A stretch of 64,000 nt of DNA from Hordeum vulgare subsp. vulgare. Lineage: Eukaryota; Streptophyta; Magnoliopsida; Poales; Poaceae. Positions 23,904-34,773 of this stretch are shown piece by piece. The stretch lies in assembly GCF_904849725.1 (NCBI RefSeq), contig NC_058523.1, positions 172,528,689-172,592,688 of the forward strand, written 5' to 3'. Both the position numbers and the translations under genes were made by a program. How positions within the stretch are numbered: position 1 is the stretch's first letter; the number at the start of each line of letters is the position of its first letter. The notes under the pieces are model-generated. The model did no database searches, had not been told where the DNA came from, and saw only the letters and a list, made by a program, of their open reading frames with translations.

Positions 23904-24371
23904 TGTCGGTATCAAAACCGGCGGATCTCTGGTAGGGGGTCCCGAATTGTGGACCTTGGATTGACAGGTTACAGAAGATAAAGGGGACGGTATTTTACCC
24001 AGGTCCGGGCCCTCTTGAGGAGGTGAAATCCTACGTCCTGCTTGATTATATTGATGGGGTATGAGGATTACAGACTTGATCTACCTCGAGATCGTATGTG
24101 CTAAACCCTAGATGAATCAACCTGTCTATGCGGATGAAAATCCCTGGTTTATATCGACACCAGGGGTCCCTAGCATTACATACAACCGACCTCAGCTAGG
24201 GGTAAACATGCCAATCTAGCCTACACAACTTGGATGACACACCAGCCTTTGGAGCTTTCCAACTTGTTTATAAAATCGTCATGTCGTCCGGTCTTCAACA
24301 ATGTGGCCGATTAGGTCGGCCCCGAACAACAGTCAGACCTCCTGTGGACCCCTTAACCCCGGACTCCCTCA
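23904..24371 (-). repeat. 3' LTR of Gypsy copy B
   Basis: 468 bp, plus strand TGTCGGTATCAAAACC to CCGGACTCCCTCA. Homologous to 517-985 and 34339-34773. A TATA-like sequence is on the minus strand around 24148-24154. Confidence 0.9.
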
Positions 24372-24790
24372 GTAGTCCGTGAACTAGCATCCAATGTCGA
24401 TGCAAATGGTCTTCGACATCTCCAGAGTAATCGGCTTGCGAGGTAAGTTCCCCTCATGTTCGACTAGTTTTAAACTTGATCCTTCGGTGATATCATGCCT
24501 TTAAAACATCCACTGATTAATTAGAAGGCCAAAAGGCCCGTGTGTAAACAGTTCCAAAATTGATAACTTTTCTGGCGAAAGGTCGTAATAATCAGTTATG
24601 ACAACAACTCGATTTGCGGTTGGAGACTACTTTCTCACTCGCACATCTTGTGAATCATGGAGATCGTGTCCCGCATTTAAGGGGATATGGGTAATGGTCT
24701 GGGTAGTCTGATGCGCGTTTACCAGCACGGTTGTTTTGGGAAGTGGCTGGGCGTGCGGTGCAATAAACAGGAACCCTTGTTACAGCGCCC

Positions 24791-24799
24791 CCATAAAAG
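24791..24799 (+). promoter_or_regulatory. Putative TATA box of the antisense gene
   Basis: The plus strand reads CCCCATAAAAGGG, a good plant TATA context. It lies about 130 bp upstream of the ATG at 24922, with a CT-rich leader between. Its direction is opposite to the retrotransposon LTR promoter. Confidence 0.5.
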
Positions 24800-25794
24800 G
24801 GAAAACATCCATAGAGCAGCTACATGCATTCCACACACGACTCTCTCCCATCCTAGCTTCCGAGAGCTTAGATCCATTCCTCTTTCTGTCGTTTCCCATC
24901 CGTCCTCCCCCAAACCCAGCCATGGCCGGATCAGGTTCTCACGGCAAGTGGGAGATCTCGTGCATCTCCGACAAAGATATACAGGAGCTAAAGGAAGACG
25001 TCTATCTTTCACCCGAAATTGCTCACGTGCTCTAGAGGGAGGCCAAGTGGTGATGACTCCAAGGTCGGGTGAAAGAGTGGTGTTCATTCCCCACTTCATA
25101 CGGGGACTAGGTTTTTCACTGCACCCCTTCGCCAGGGGTCTAATGTTCTACTACTGGGTATATTTTCATGATCTTCCCCTAAACTCCTTCATGCACATTT
25201 CATCTTTCATTATTGTTTGTGAGGCCTTCCCGTCGTTCACCCGCATTTAGGTTATGGCTTAAGGACTTCAACGTCAAGCCAAAATCAGTCAGTGGCAAAC
25301 ACGCTGACTGTAACGTAGTTGTGATCAGCAAGCTTCCCCGAGTGAAATGGCTGGAGGGGACCTTCATCGACACCATCAGAGCATGGTAGAAGGAATGGTT
25401 TTATATCATCGAGACCAGGAAGGCGAGCTGGTTGACGGTCGCCGAGTTTAGATGTGGGCCCCCTGACATGCTAACCTCGTGGGTGAAAAGGGGCCTCGAT
25501 TGGGGGTGATCCTCGGAGGTGGAAGCGCTCCAAAAGCGCATCAAGCAGATGGTGAATAAGAATGTCGAGCTGATCGACGTGGTCCAAGTTATGCTCCATC
25601 GCCGCATCCTTCCCTCCAAGCATCGGGACACCCCAATGTGGTCCTACAAGCTCGGCGACCCTCGCATTGTGAAACAATTCTACCACATCACCCTTGAGAA
25701 GTTGTGGAAGGTGTTATTCAAACCCCAACAAGAGTGGACAGCGGAGGACGAAGATATTGGCTTGGATGCCGCTTACCCCCTCCCCCCCTTCGAG

Positions 25795-25870
25795 GTACGA
25801 TTGAGCCTCTTGTTGTTACAACATTTCACTTCATCAAATATCTCATTTTCTTCTCCCACCGTCTGTGCAG
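25795..25870 (+). other. Intron in the antisense gene
   Basis: CGAG|GTACGA at the donor and TTCTCCCACCGTCTGTGCAG|GG at the acceptor give a 76-bp AT-rich intron. Removing it joins PLPPFE to GWVKMAKKIGD, the reading expected for the family. Confidence 0.7.
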
Positions 25871-27261
25871 GGCTGGGTAAAAATGGCCAAGAAAATAGGC
25901 GATGCATCCCCCTTGCCCGAGGAACCCAGGTCGCAATTGTTGACTGCGATGCTGGTGGTGGTGCCGTACACGACACCGATAAAAATGAGAAGAAGAAGAA
26001 GGAGACCCGCGGGGGTCTTCGCTCAAGGGGTCCTCTGGAAACTAAGTCCAGAGAGACCCATGCCTCCTCCGCCTATGATGAGGAGGAAGAAGAGGATGGA
26101 GGGGGAAAAGATTCCCTCCAAACTAGGAGAAGGCTGGCGCCAAAGGATGCCAAGGAGGGCTTGCCTCCCCAGGCCCCGAAGAAACCTTACAGAGGCAAGG
26201 TAGTCCTGCCTAACAAAATCCCAGATTCCAAAGAGGACTTTGAGGCCTTTGAGAGCGTTCCCCAAAGGACCCCCAAGGTCAAGCCCCTGACCAAAAGTTA
26301 TCGAATCCGACTTGTATTTAATGAAATATGATGAGATTTATTTGTTAACCATACATGGTCTTTTTTCCAATGCGGCCCTTCCCTAGAACTCCCGAAGGAT
26401 CAAGTCTCGGGGGGTTCACTACCAGCCGAACTAGCAGAGAGCGGGAATGCCTCCTGCACAACTCTCCCTCAGTCGTATAAGGCTGTGGAGGTGATGTCCC
26501 GCCAAGCCCCTCCGAACAGGGGAGACGACATCGTGATGGACGAACTAAACACTTTGGTCACCGAAGATCGGGAGGTCCCGGCCTATGTTCATGCTTCGGT
26601 CATCGAAGACCATGAGGTCCCCACCGAGGTTCATGCCTCGGTCAGAGGGATCCAGGAATTCGAACCCCTCTTGATGAGGGGAGAGGGGTACCTAGAATCG
26701 TCTGAGCTTATACCGGATATAGCTCAAAGAGCTTTCCCCATCCAGCATCTTCACCATTGCCTCCGGCGCCGCCTGTGCCAAAACAGACGACGACTGAATG
26801 GCCCACAAGGATGGCAGAGGCCCTATCAGGTGCGCCCATCTCCGATGAACATTGAACCATTATGGGTGCGATTCTGCAAAGCAATCCGTCCGATCATAGT
26901 GGACTGAATAGATCTTTCAATAGTATGTTGACATGCTTAGAGGTAAAACGATATGTGTTTATTTTTATTGATAAGGTTTTTATATGCCTTATAGGCATGA
27001 TAGCCCCCCGAGCCATGGATGAGTTGAAAATCTTGCCTGTGGCTCGAGAAATTTTACCAACTTTGAGCAAAATCGGTTCGGGGACCCATGAACTACTACA
27101 ACTCAGTTGGGTGCTTTGGGCCAAATAACCCAATCCCATTGACATGGACTCGTCCTCGGCTCTGGCTACTTATGCCCTAGAACTAGCCGAGCTGAACCAG
27201 AAACTCCAGCTTTCGGATGAGGAGCCTAGCCGGCTTAATAGTCGGCTAGACGATAATCAAG

Positions 27262-27360
27262 GTAAGCTTAACGCAAGCCACTGATACGTTTATAGTAATT
27301 GAATAATTTAGTATTGCCTGGCATTTATAAATGACATCGTGATTCCGATTATGTCAGCAG
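27262..27360 (+). other. Probable intron in the antisense gene
   Basis: The donor is TCAAG|GTAAGC and the acceptor TATGTCAG or TATGTCAGCAG before CCATGGACCTGG. Length is 96-99 bp, AT-rich. It sits in front of the coiled-coil segment. Confidence 0.55.
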
Positions 27361-27674
27361 CCATGGACCTGGAGTTGGAGAAACTTCGGGCCAAATAGGA
27401 GAAGGCCAAGCACGAGGCGTCCGCTTAGAAGATGGTGGCGGAGAAAATCGCCACTGAATGAACTTGCTGAACATCGAGAGTGGCGGGCACAAGGCTAGAA
27501 TGGCAGAGGTCAAACAAGAGCTGCAGGATGCGAGTGCTAAAAACGAGGCCTTAGAATAAAAGTTTGAGAAATAGGCGTACGAGATCTCGAAGCTGTCCTC
27601 CACGCTTAAATAGGAGCGGGTGGAGAGGCGCTTTTTCAAGGAAGAAGTGCGTCAGGTCAAGAAGAATGCGGATG

Positions 27675-27779
27675 GTAAGCCATACTTAATGCAAAGTGCG
27701 TTCGGTGGAAACATGTTTGCCTTTCTCACATGGCTATGGTGTTCCCCATGCGTCTTTACGGACCTCCCGCGGACTGCAG
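27675..27779 (+). other. Possible intron in the antisense gene
   Basis: The donor is GGATG|GTAAGCC and the acceptor GGACTGCAG|CTGATGCG, about 105 bp, between the coiled-coil segment and the block leading to the last exon. Less certain than the first two. Confidence 0.4.
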
Positions 27780-28216
27780 CTGATGCGACCAAGCACTATG
27801 CGGTCTACGACGGGGATGTCGAGCAGAGGCTTTTCTGGGCATAGTTTGAAGCTCCCGAGGCCAACCCCCTGCTTGTCAATGAAATGAAGCATCTTATGGA
27901 GCTGCATAGAATGGCGGAGCTGGCCATGAAGGACCTTTGCGTACCGTTGTGGCCTACTAAGCCTCTGTCGGGTAATTACTTTGGCTTAGTACATAAATTG
28001 TACGACGTTGTGCCTCGTCTCGAAGTCCTAAAGTGCTCCGTGTGCATAGAGGGAGCTCGGATGGCCTTTTCGGGAACAATGATTCACTGGCCAGGAGTGA
28101 AGCCCCTGGCAATGGCAACCGTATCTCCGCCTCCTGTAAAAGAACATAGGAGGCCAGAGCTTTATTTCTCTGGAGTGATCGAAATCCAATGCCCTAAAGA
28201 TATCATTTATGAGTAG

Positions 28217-29239
28217 GGATGTTGCATCGTGCCTTCGGAACAATCTGTTGCTATGAATCTTGTCTGATGTAATGAACATTGATTTTTTTACATTATTTGA
28301 TTCCTATTTTGTCTGTTTAATCTGAAAGTTTCCAGTCGTTGGCTTTAGCCCCCATGTAGAGACTACAAAGGGTGTTTCGACAAGTCCCTGAACTAATATC
28401 CGACTCTTTTTACACTAAAAAGGGTGTTTCGACATCCACACTATGACCCTTAGCCGATGTAACGGTGCCCGGAGGCGATAGTGCGTGAAGGAAATGAGGC
28501 AATTGGACTAGTCGGCTTTAGTGCTTTCACTTAGCCTTAGGAGCTTGAATGTGGGGGCTAGACCCGAGGATTGTGTGGTAGTCGGATGACCCAAATTTTT
28601 CACATAGTTACCACCAGGTTGCACAAGCACAAACCCCTCCGTATAACACATAATTGAACCTCCATGGGAACTTAGTTTTTAACTCGGACTGCAGGCTGGT
28701 TCTCTCTTATTATGACAGTCAGTTTTCGGCTTTCTCCACTAAGATATTTTTAGCTAGGCTAGTTGGGAATACAATTGCAGTGGTTCTCCCTTTATCCCTT
28801 TAGAAAAACTAGCGAAACCTAAGGGGGTAAGCATAGGAGCGGCATAACCCAACTATTCACCCGAGAGATAATTTGGAACCGATGCATATAAAGCAGTATC
28901 CAAGAAACCAAACACTTAAAAAGGTATTGACGGGATAGTGCTCGGGGCGGTGTTTTATCCAAGCCCCCGGTCTATTAGCCGAACGCACTTGATACTTATC
29001 AAACAAGTCCACCCTTCGGTGTCGATGAACAAAATCGCATATAAATGTAAGGATGCTGTAAAAAGGTATATGGATATTATTTATTATAGTTCATGGTGAC
29101 AAGGCCGCTGTTACATCGAACTATTGTTTGGTTCCTCATATATCAAGGTGACCTTTTCTCCATGGCCTATTAGGGTGACTTGATGTCAGCCATACTTCCA
29201 GCTGCGCGATTTCTCCTATTCTTCTTTAGAGAGGAGGAG
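28217..29239 (-). other. Non-coding middle part of Gypsy copy B
   Basis: About 1 kb between the end of the antisense gene and the solo LTR. It has no RT, RNase H or integrase motif on either strand. A short direct repeat, AGGGTGTTTCGACA, occurs near 28369 and 28421. This would be downstream of protease in the element's own direction, where pol is expected. Confidence 0.5.
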
Positions 29240-30789
29240 CGATAAGTCTCCGTCGGATCTATAATTTTTGATTGTTTCATGCCAATATTCTACAACTTTC
29301 ATATACTTTTGGCAACTTTTTATTCTATTTTTGGGACTAACATATTGATCCAGAGCCTAGTGCTAGTTCGTGTTTGTTGCATGTTTTTTTCGCGGAAAAT
29401 CCATATTAAACAAAGTCCAAACGGGATAAAAACTTACGAAGATTTTTTTGGAATATATGTGAATTTTGTAAAGTGGAATTAACAGAGTGCGGTACCCGAG
29501 GGCCCACAAGCCATAGGGTAGGGGGCGCCCTGCTGGCTTGTGGGGGTAGGGGGCGCCCTGGTGGCTTGTGGTCACCCCGTAAGGAGGTCGGTGCCCTTCT
29601 TTCTGTGCAGGAAAGCAAATTTCCGGATAAAACTCGTGTTCAAAATTTAGCCCAATCGGAGTTACGGATCTCCGGGAATATAAGAAATGGTGAAACGCCA
29701 TTATCTGGAAGGTAGAGAAACGCAGAATTAAAAAGAAACACAGAGAGAGAGAGAGATCCAATCTTGGAGGGGATCTCGCCCCTCCACCGCCATGGGGAGC
29801 AAGGACTAGAGCAGAAACCCTCCTCCCATCTAGGGTGTAGGCCAAGTAAGAAGAAGAAGGAGGGGGGCTCTGTCCCCCTGTATCCCTGTGGCACCGGAAC
29901 CCTGTCGGGGCCATCATCGTCACAGCGATCTACACCAACAACTTCACCGCCGTTATCACCAACTCTCTCCCCCTGTATGCAGGGGTGTAGCACCCCTTCT
30001 CCCCGCTGTAATCTCTACTTCAACATGGTGCTCAATGCTATATATTATTTTGCAATGATGTATGGCTATCCTATGATGTTTGATTAGATTCGTTTTGTCC
30101 TATGGGTTGATTGATGATCATGATTGGTTTGAGTTGCATGTTTTATTATTGGTGATGTCCTATGGTGCTCTCCGTGTCGCGCAAGCGTGAGGGATCCCTG
30201 CTGTAGGGTGTTGCAATGTGTGCATGATATGCCTATGGTGGGTTGCTTGAGTGACAGAAGCATATACTCGAGTAGGTGGGTTGTTGCATATGGGAGTAAA
30301 GAGGACTTGATACCTTATAATGCTATGGTTGGGTTTTACCTTAATGATATTTAGTTGTTGCGGATGCTTGCTAGAGTTCCAATCATAAGTGCATATGATC
30401 CAAGTAGAGAAAGTATGTTAGCTTATGCCTCTCCCTCATATAAAATTGCAATAATTATTACCGGTCTAGTTATCGATTGCCTAGGGGCAAACAACCTTCT
30501 TGTGAAAAAAGATCTCTACTAAGACTAACATAGTTGTTTCTTTATTTTAGCATCCCCTAGTTTTTATTTACGTGCTTTTTTTTCTTGCAAACCTATCCTA
30601 TCACACCTACAAAGTACTTCTAGTTTCATACTTGTTCTAGGTAAAGTGAACGTTAAGCGTGCATAGAGTTGTATTGGTGGTCGATAGAGCTTGAGGTTAC
30701 ATTTGTTCTACCTTTATCTCCTCGTTGGGTTCGACACTTTTACTTATCGAGAAAAGCTACAATTGATCCCCTATACTTGTGGGCTGTCA
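29240..30789 (+). mobile_element. Solo LTR inside Gypsy copy B
   Basis: The LTR is 1550 bp. It starts CGATAAGTCTCCGTCGGATC (TG decayed to CG), continues TATAATTTTTGATTG, and ends GATCCCCTATACTTGTGGGC then TGTCA. It is flanked by AGGAG (29235-29239) and AGGGG (30790-30794), a target duplication with one mismatch. It shares its start with the LTRs at 4054-5559 and 20194-21815 but is a different member. No internal region is seen. Confidence 0.8.
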
Positions 30790-31559
30790 AGGGGTAGTAT
30801 CGTTTAGAGGTTGTTTTATTGTCGGCAGGTGGATCTTGAATAGGGGTCTTGAGAAGTTGTCGTGCTATAGGTGGGCTTGATGGTCAAGAGATCGTTAACG
30901 ACATCTCATTATTGTCTGTAAATACATGTGATTCATAGGCCGGTCAAGCCGAACATATGGTCCTTGGTTGTGGATCCCCAGTAACTGCCCTTGGTATTTT
31001 GAGAATGAAATTGTGTCTACGAGGGACATACCTGAAGGATGACTCGGCTATGCCATGGGGAGCATATCCATATTTTTTGGGGGCCGGAGACTACTGCAGG
31101 GGTTTCGATTGAGCTCGAACTCGCTTTCCTCCTTGCCTTGCCTCGATGATGAGCTTTCTTCTTGATGTTTCAGCGTTATATTGGTTCAGCTGCCAAGGCC
31201 GTTGTGTGCTCCTCGGTCTATAGAGATCACTATGTATTGTCGTTCATAGTGATAACACCTCTGGGTCTAGGAATCTTGAGCTTTAGGTAAGCGTAATGAG
31301 GCACAACATTGAAGTGGGCGAACACTATGTGGTCTAGTAGAGCGTGCTACCCGCTGCTAAAAAGGATGATATTGAAGATTAAGTCTTTGTTGCAGAAGTT
31401 GTTGGGTGAGCCGAACACAACCTCCAGTGTTACCATGCCCAAGCAACGGGCTTAGATACTTGGGGTTACTCCTTTAAAGGTAGTGTTGCTGGGTTAGATT
31501 CTTGATGGGTCTATGCCATCTTTTTCACCGTATCTGAGTAAATCAGGTTAAGGTACTTC

Positions 31560-31911
31560 CTTCGTCCATAAGGACTCTCGTGAGGTGATACCTGACTATG
31601 ACGGGGTCTAGGGCAAGGGCGGTTGACCCTCCGTGACGGATACTGGGCGGGTGGTCCCTACGATCGAAGGTAATTGGTCAAGCCGACCATGGGTTACACT
31701 TTGGGGCTATGGGATTACGACACAAAACTGCTGAAGGGCTCATTTCTTTTCCTTCTTTGGTATGTGAGTGAGATATATCATATTCATGGATTTTAGTTCC
31801 AGGGGGGCTGTTTCTAGCGTGTAGTGTTCGGACCACGGGGCTCCTTATTGTCCTTGCTTCGTTGGCCCTTGCCTTGTCTTTGACTGCTAATTTGCTGGCC
31901 TGCTTAAACAC
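31560..31911 (-). pseudogene. pol: Gypsy copy B protease region
   Basis: Minus-strand reading from about 31911 gives WVFKQASKLAVKDKARANEA, then a zinc-knuckle-free linker ending CNPWS. Next come a frame change and RHGGS-like and YHLTRVLMD text near 31570-31660. In Tat-like elements this is the stretch before and at the aspartic protease active site (usually LMDGGSSLN). Here the active-site region reads MDEGST, so the catalytic motif is changed. The protease would process the Gag precursor. At least two frame changes are present. Confidence 0.65.
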
Positions 31912-32445
31912 CCAATAGTTATGATTGTTGTAGGTGGCGGGCTTGTCTTTGGTGTTGTGGATCTAGCAGAGTCTCTCCATAATTTTATCTAATGGAGTTG
32001 ATCCATCCCTTTTCCCTTTGAAGGGCTTTTTTCGGTGTCCGGATTTAGAACTGCGAAAGCCGGCATTAATGGCCGTGTCGCCGGCGTCGTCATTACAGTG
32101 AGGATGTTTGCTTTTGTTTCTTCTTGGCTTGCCATTCCCGTGCTGAACTTCAGAGGTACCAGGGTCATTTGAATTATGGATGCGCCGAGCTAGCCAATTG
32201 TCCTAACCCGGGCAAAAGCGGGTCATGAGGGAAGTGAGAGCGGACATTGTTCTCGGCTTATCCTGGCCGAGATGGCCTGCCATCCATTCATCCCGGATGT
32301 TATGCCTGAATGAAGCTATTTCCTCGGCATTTGGACATTCCACTATCTAGTTCTCTTTGGTGAGGAACCTATTCCGGAATACTCTGGCCGACTCGGCCGC
32401 CTTTTGGACGACGTCTTTGAGGTCCCAGGAGTCCGGGGGTCGGAC

Positions 32446-32871
32446 TTAGGTTCCCTGAAAATTGGACAGGAAGGCTTCCTCGAGCTCTTCCCAACTTTCG
32501 ATAGAATCTTCGAGTAGGTTGTTGAGCCAGTGTTGTGTTGGCCCTTTAAGCTTTAGGGGCAGGTACTTGAGGGCATGGAGGTCATCTCCCCAGGCCATAT
32601 GTATGTGGATAAGGAAATCTTCTAACCACATGGTGGGATCCATGGTGCCGACATATTGCTCTATGTTCACGGGTTTAAACCCTTCTAGAAATTGGTGGTG
32701 CATGACCACATCTATGAAGCATAGTGGGTGAGCGACACCTCTCACCCGGGCAAATACTGTGCCGAATATCACGTGTTGGTTGTGCCTGGTACGATTCCCG
32801 ATCTGTGTTTCTATAGGCACACCAAGGTTCCTCTTCATCCCGTCGAGTGGGAGAGTGCCGTCTAGATCCAT
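32446..32871 (-). pseudogene. gag: Gypsy copy B Gag core (Retrotrans_gag)
   Basis: This open minus-strand frame of 141 codons contains the Gypsy Gag core: a YVGTMDPTMWLEDFLIHIH block, ALKYLPLKLKGPTQHWLNNL and WEELEEAFLSNFQGT. This is the Retrotrans_gag pattern, with the conserved Trp residues before and after the central helix. Gag forms the particle that packages element RNA. It is the best-preserved coding part of copy B, but it is separated by stops from the N-terminal part (33470-34084) and from the downstream linker. Confidence 0.85.
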
Positions 32872-33469
32872 ATATGGATCTGTTACAACATGGTCTATTG
32901 TCTAAGTACTGACTTAGGTCATATTTCCCCCTGGGATGTACGTGTTCTTTTCCTTTCCTACCGGGAGGCTCAGGTCTATACTCGGTTTCTCCGGGCGCTC
33001 TGTCGCGCCCTCAAGGTGTACGATCGGGCTCGTCATAATGTGTGCATCTGGGGGGACACGGGTTCTGGGGCCTTGTCATCGAACTAAGTTAGAAGGTGCC
33101 ACCGTAAGTAGGTTTTGTTATGAGCCGGCCACTTAGTTCCATATCCTACTTTCGCTGCCAATACTTTTGTCCATCTATTATTGATGTTTTCTTCTTCGGC
33201 TTGAAGCTGTTGTTGCTTGACCTAGAGGCTCCGAGAGGTAGCTATGAACAGCTACCTGAGTTGTTCGTGAACTTCAGGATCCTCAGGAATTGTGAATTCC
33301 TCGGCTTGCAAGATGTCCTTTACGTCGTTGGGACAGAGGTAGTTGTCATCGTCTGAATCGTCGAGGTCGTCGGGATCGAACTGCCCCTCTAGCTTCTTTG
33401 GATCTTCCATTGATTGCTTGGGAGCTCCGAGGTTACCAGTGTCCTATTGGGTTAGGTTCTCCCAGTTCC

Positions 33470-34084
33470 CTATACGGTCCCCCTTCCCTTGTTCGCCTTG
33501 CATTGTTTTCCTTTCTTTCGACACTTTGATGGCTTGTCCTCGAACTTATCATCGTTTTGTGGAACGTTGGTATGGTCGCCATTGTCGTTAGGCATTTCCA
33601 CCATGTATACATCATAGGTGGAGGTGTCAGTCCATCGCCTGGTGTTTACAGGGGCAGGGTCATCGGCTGCGTAATTCATGTCTTCGATATCCTCGGAGGC
33701 GTAATCCAGCAAGCGAGTTAAGTCTTCGACGGTAGCTACCAAGTGGGTGATGGGTGCGGTGAAAAGGTCCTCGTAATCCACATCCGGACCGGTCTGAGTA
33801 TAGCTCAAGTCAGGTTCATCCATAATTGTCAATGATTGGATCCGGTCGAGCGCCTCCTTTGACATCGAGAGGTTGTCCAGATTGATATCTTGATGATTTT
33901 CGGAGATGACCTCTGTTTCTTCCATGGGGGAAGTGAGTTCGGCCATGGCCGTCTACAGTTGTTCGGGCATAGATGTCGGGTCCGGACTCGAAGCCAACTC
34001 TCCGAGGAGGGAGCCGAGGTCATGGTTGGACAAGAGACCTGAAGTCAAGGCCTCGGGATTTTGGAGCTCATCAGGAAAAACCAT
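33470..34084 (-). pseudogene. gag: Gypsy copy B Gag N-terminal part
   Basis: On the minus strand an ATG at 34084-34082 begins MVFPDELQNPEALTSGLLS, followed by one stop after SMPEQL, then an open frame 33470-33946 from MAELTSPMEETEVI. The protein is acidic and Ser/Thr-rich, with DLDNLSMSKEALDRI shared with copy A. It ends with a basic KCRKKGKQCKANKGRG patch. This is the leader of Tat-like Gag; no enzymatic motif is expected. The stretch 32872-33469 is degenerate linker with many stops. Confidence 0.65.
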
Positions 34085-34338
34085 GACCTTAGCAGGGAGA
34101 AGATTGCCCCGGGAGTCGGTGGGGAACTCGAGGTTCTAGAACCCTATCTCCTGATCGGGGATGAGACATCTGATCTGGCCAAGGCGGCAAGTCGGGTAAG
34201 CATGCAGCGTGAAGCCGCCGAACGTGAGAACCTGTGCAGGGACGAAGATGACCCCGTTGCAAATTCGATATCTTACGATTAAGTGGGCGATCAATCCTTC
34301 CGAGGATCCCACATGGGAACTCTCAATGAAAGCACCAA

Positions 34339-34773
34339 TGTCGGTGTCAAAACCGTAGGATCGATGGGTTGTAGGAGGCAAAGGGGACGGTGTTTTACAC
34401 AGGTTCGGGCCCTCTTGAGGAGGTAAAACCCTACAGCCTTCTTGATTATATTGCTGGAGTATGAGGATTATAGAGTTGATCTACCTGAAGATCGTATGAA
34501 TTAAACCCTAGATGAATCAACTTGTGTATGCGGATGAAAACACCTGGTTTATATAGACACTAGGGGTCCCTAGGGTTACGTACAACCGTCCTCGGTCACG
34601 GGTAAACATGCCAATCTAGCCTACACAAATTCGATGACACGCCAACCTTTGGAGCTTTCCTTCTTGTTTACGAGATCATCATTTCGTCTGGTCTTCAACA
34701 TTGTGGCCCATTAGGTCAGCCCATGGACAATAATTTGACCTCCTAAGAATCCCTTAATCCCGGACTCCCTCCA
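34339..34773 (-). repeat. 5' LTR of Gypsy copy B
   Basis: 435 bp. It aligns with 23904-24371 but lacks about 34 bp in the part following TGTCGGTGTCAAAACCG, and it ends CCCTCCA instead of CCCTCA. The minus-strand TATA box is at 34548-34555 (TATATAAA). The sequence left of it, TTGGTGCTTTCATTGAGAG on the minus strand, is the PBS region, identical in plan to copy A. Confidence 0.85.

Larger units (their letters stand above)
24922..28216 (+). pseudogene. Antisense extra gene of Tat-lineage Gypsy (PF04195/Transposase_28-like)
   Basis: The gene starts at ATG 24922 in a good context (CAGCCATGG). Readable blocks in order: MAGSGSHGKWEISCISDKDI; HFIRGLGFSLHPFARGLMFYY (24990-25170); a WLKDFNVKPKS block and VISKLPRVKWLEGTFIDTI near 25250-25390; the long frame 25519-25794 (IDVVQVMLHRRILP, WKVLF); a basic, Pro-rich segment after the first intron; a coiled-coil-like Lys/Glu region near 27365-27660; and a C-terminal exon 27884-28216 with YFGLVHKLYDVVPRLEVLK and VCIEGARMAF. 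This is the family annotated as putative gypsy-type transposon (Transposase_28). Plant Tat elements are known to carry such extra, often antisense, ORFs; their function is unknown. Stops near 25035, 25390 and 25508 and frame changes make this copy a pseudogene. Confidence 0.75.
23904..34773 (-). mobile_element. Fatima/Tat-like Gypsy element, copy B, with both LTRs
   Basis: The element lies on the minus strand: 5' LTR 34339-34773, gag 32446-34084, protease 31560-31911 and 3' LTR 23904-24371. On the opposite (plus) strand it carries a separate intron-bearing gene (24922-28216). Removing the solo LTR at 29240-30789 leaves only about 2.3 kb between that gene and protease (28217-29239 and 30790-31560), with no RT, RNase H or integrase motif. 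The copy therefore lacks pol. LTRs differ at roughly one base in eight by eye, and the 5' LTR has a deletion of about 34 bp. The expected duplication is not visible (CGTCA left, TCTTC right). It interrupts the older Gypsy pol between RNase H and integrase. Confidence 0.85.

Noticed and set aside
24719..25099. 126-codon minus-strand open frame
   Set aside because: Shadow of the plus-strand antisense-gene exon, whose family motifs are readable on the other strand.
29363..29993. 186- and 117-codon open frames on the minus strand
   Set aside because: Inside the solo LTR at 29240-30789, Pro/Gly-rich because of the GC-rich LTR leader; no domain.
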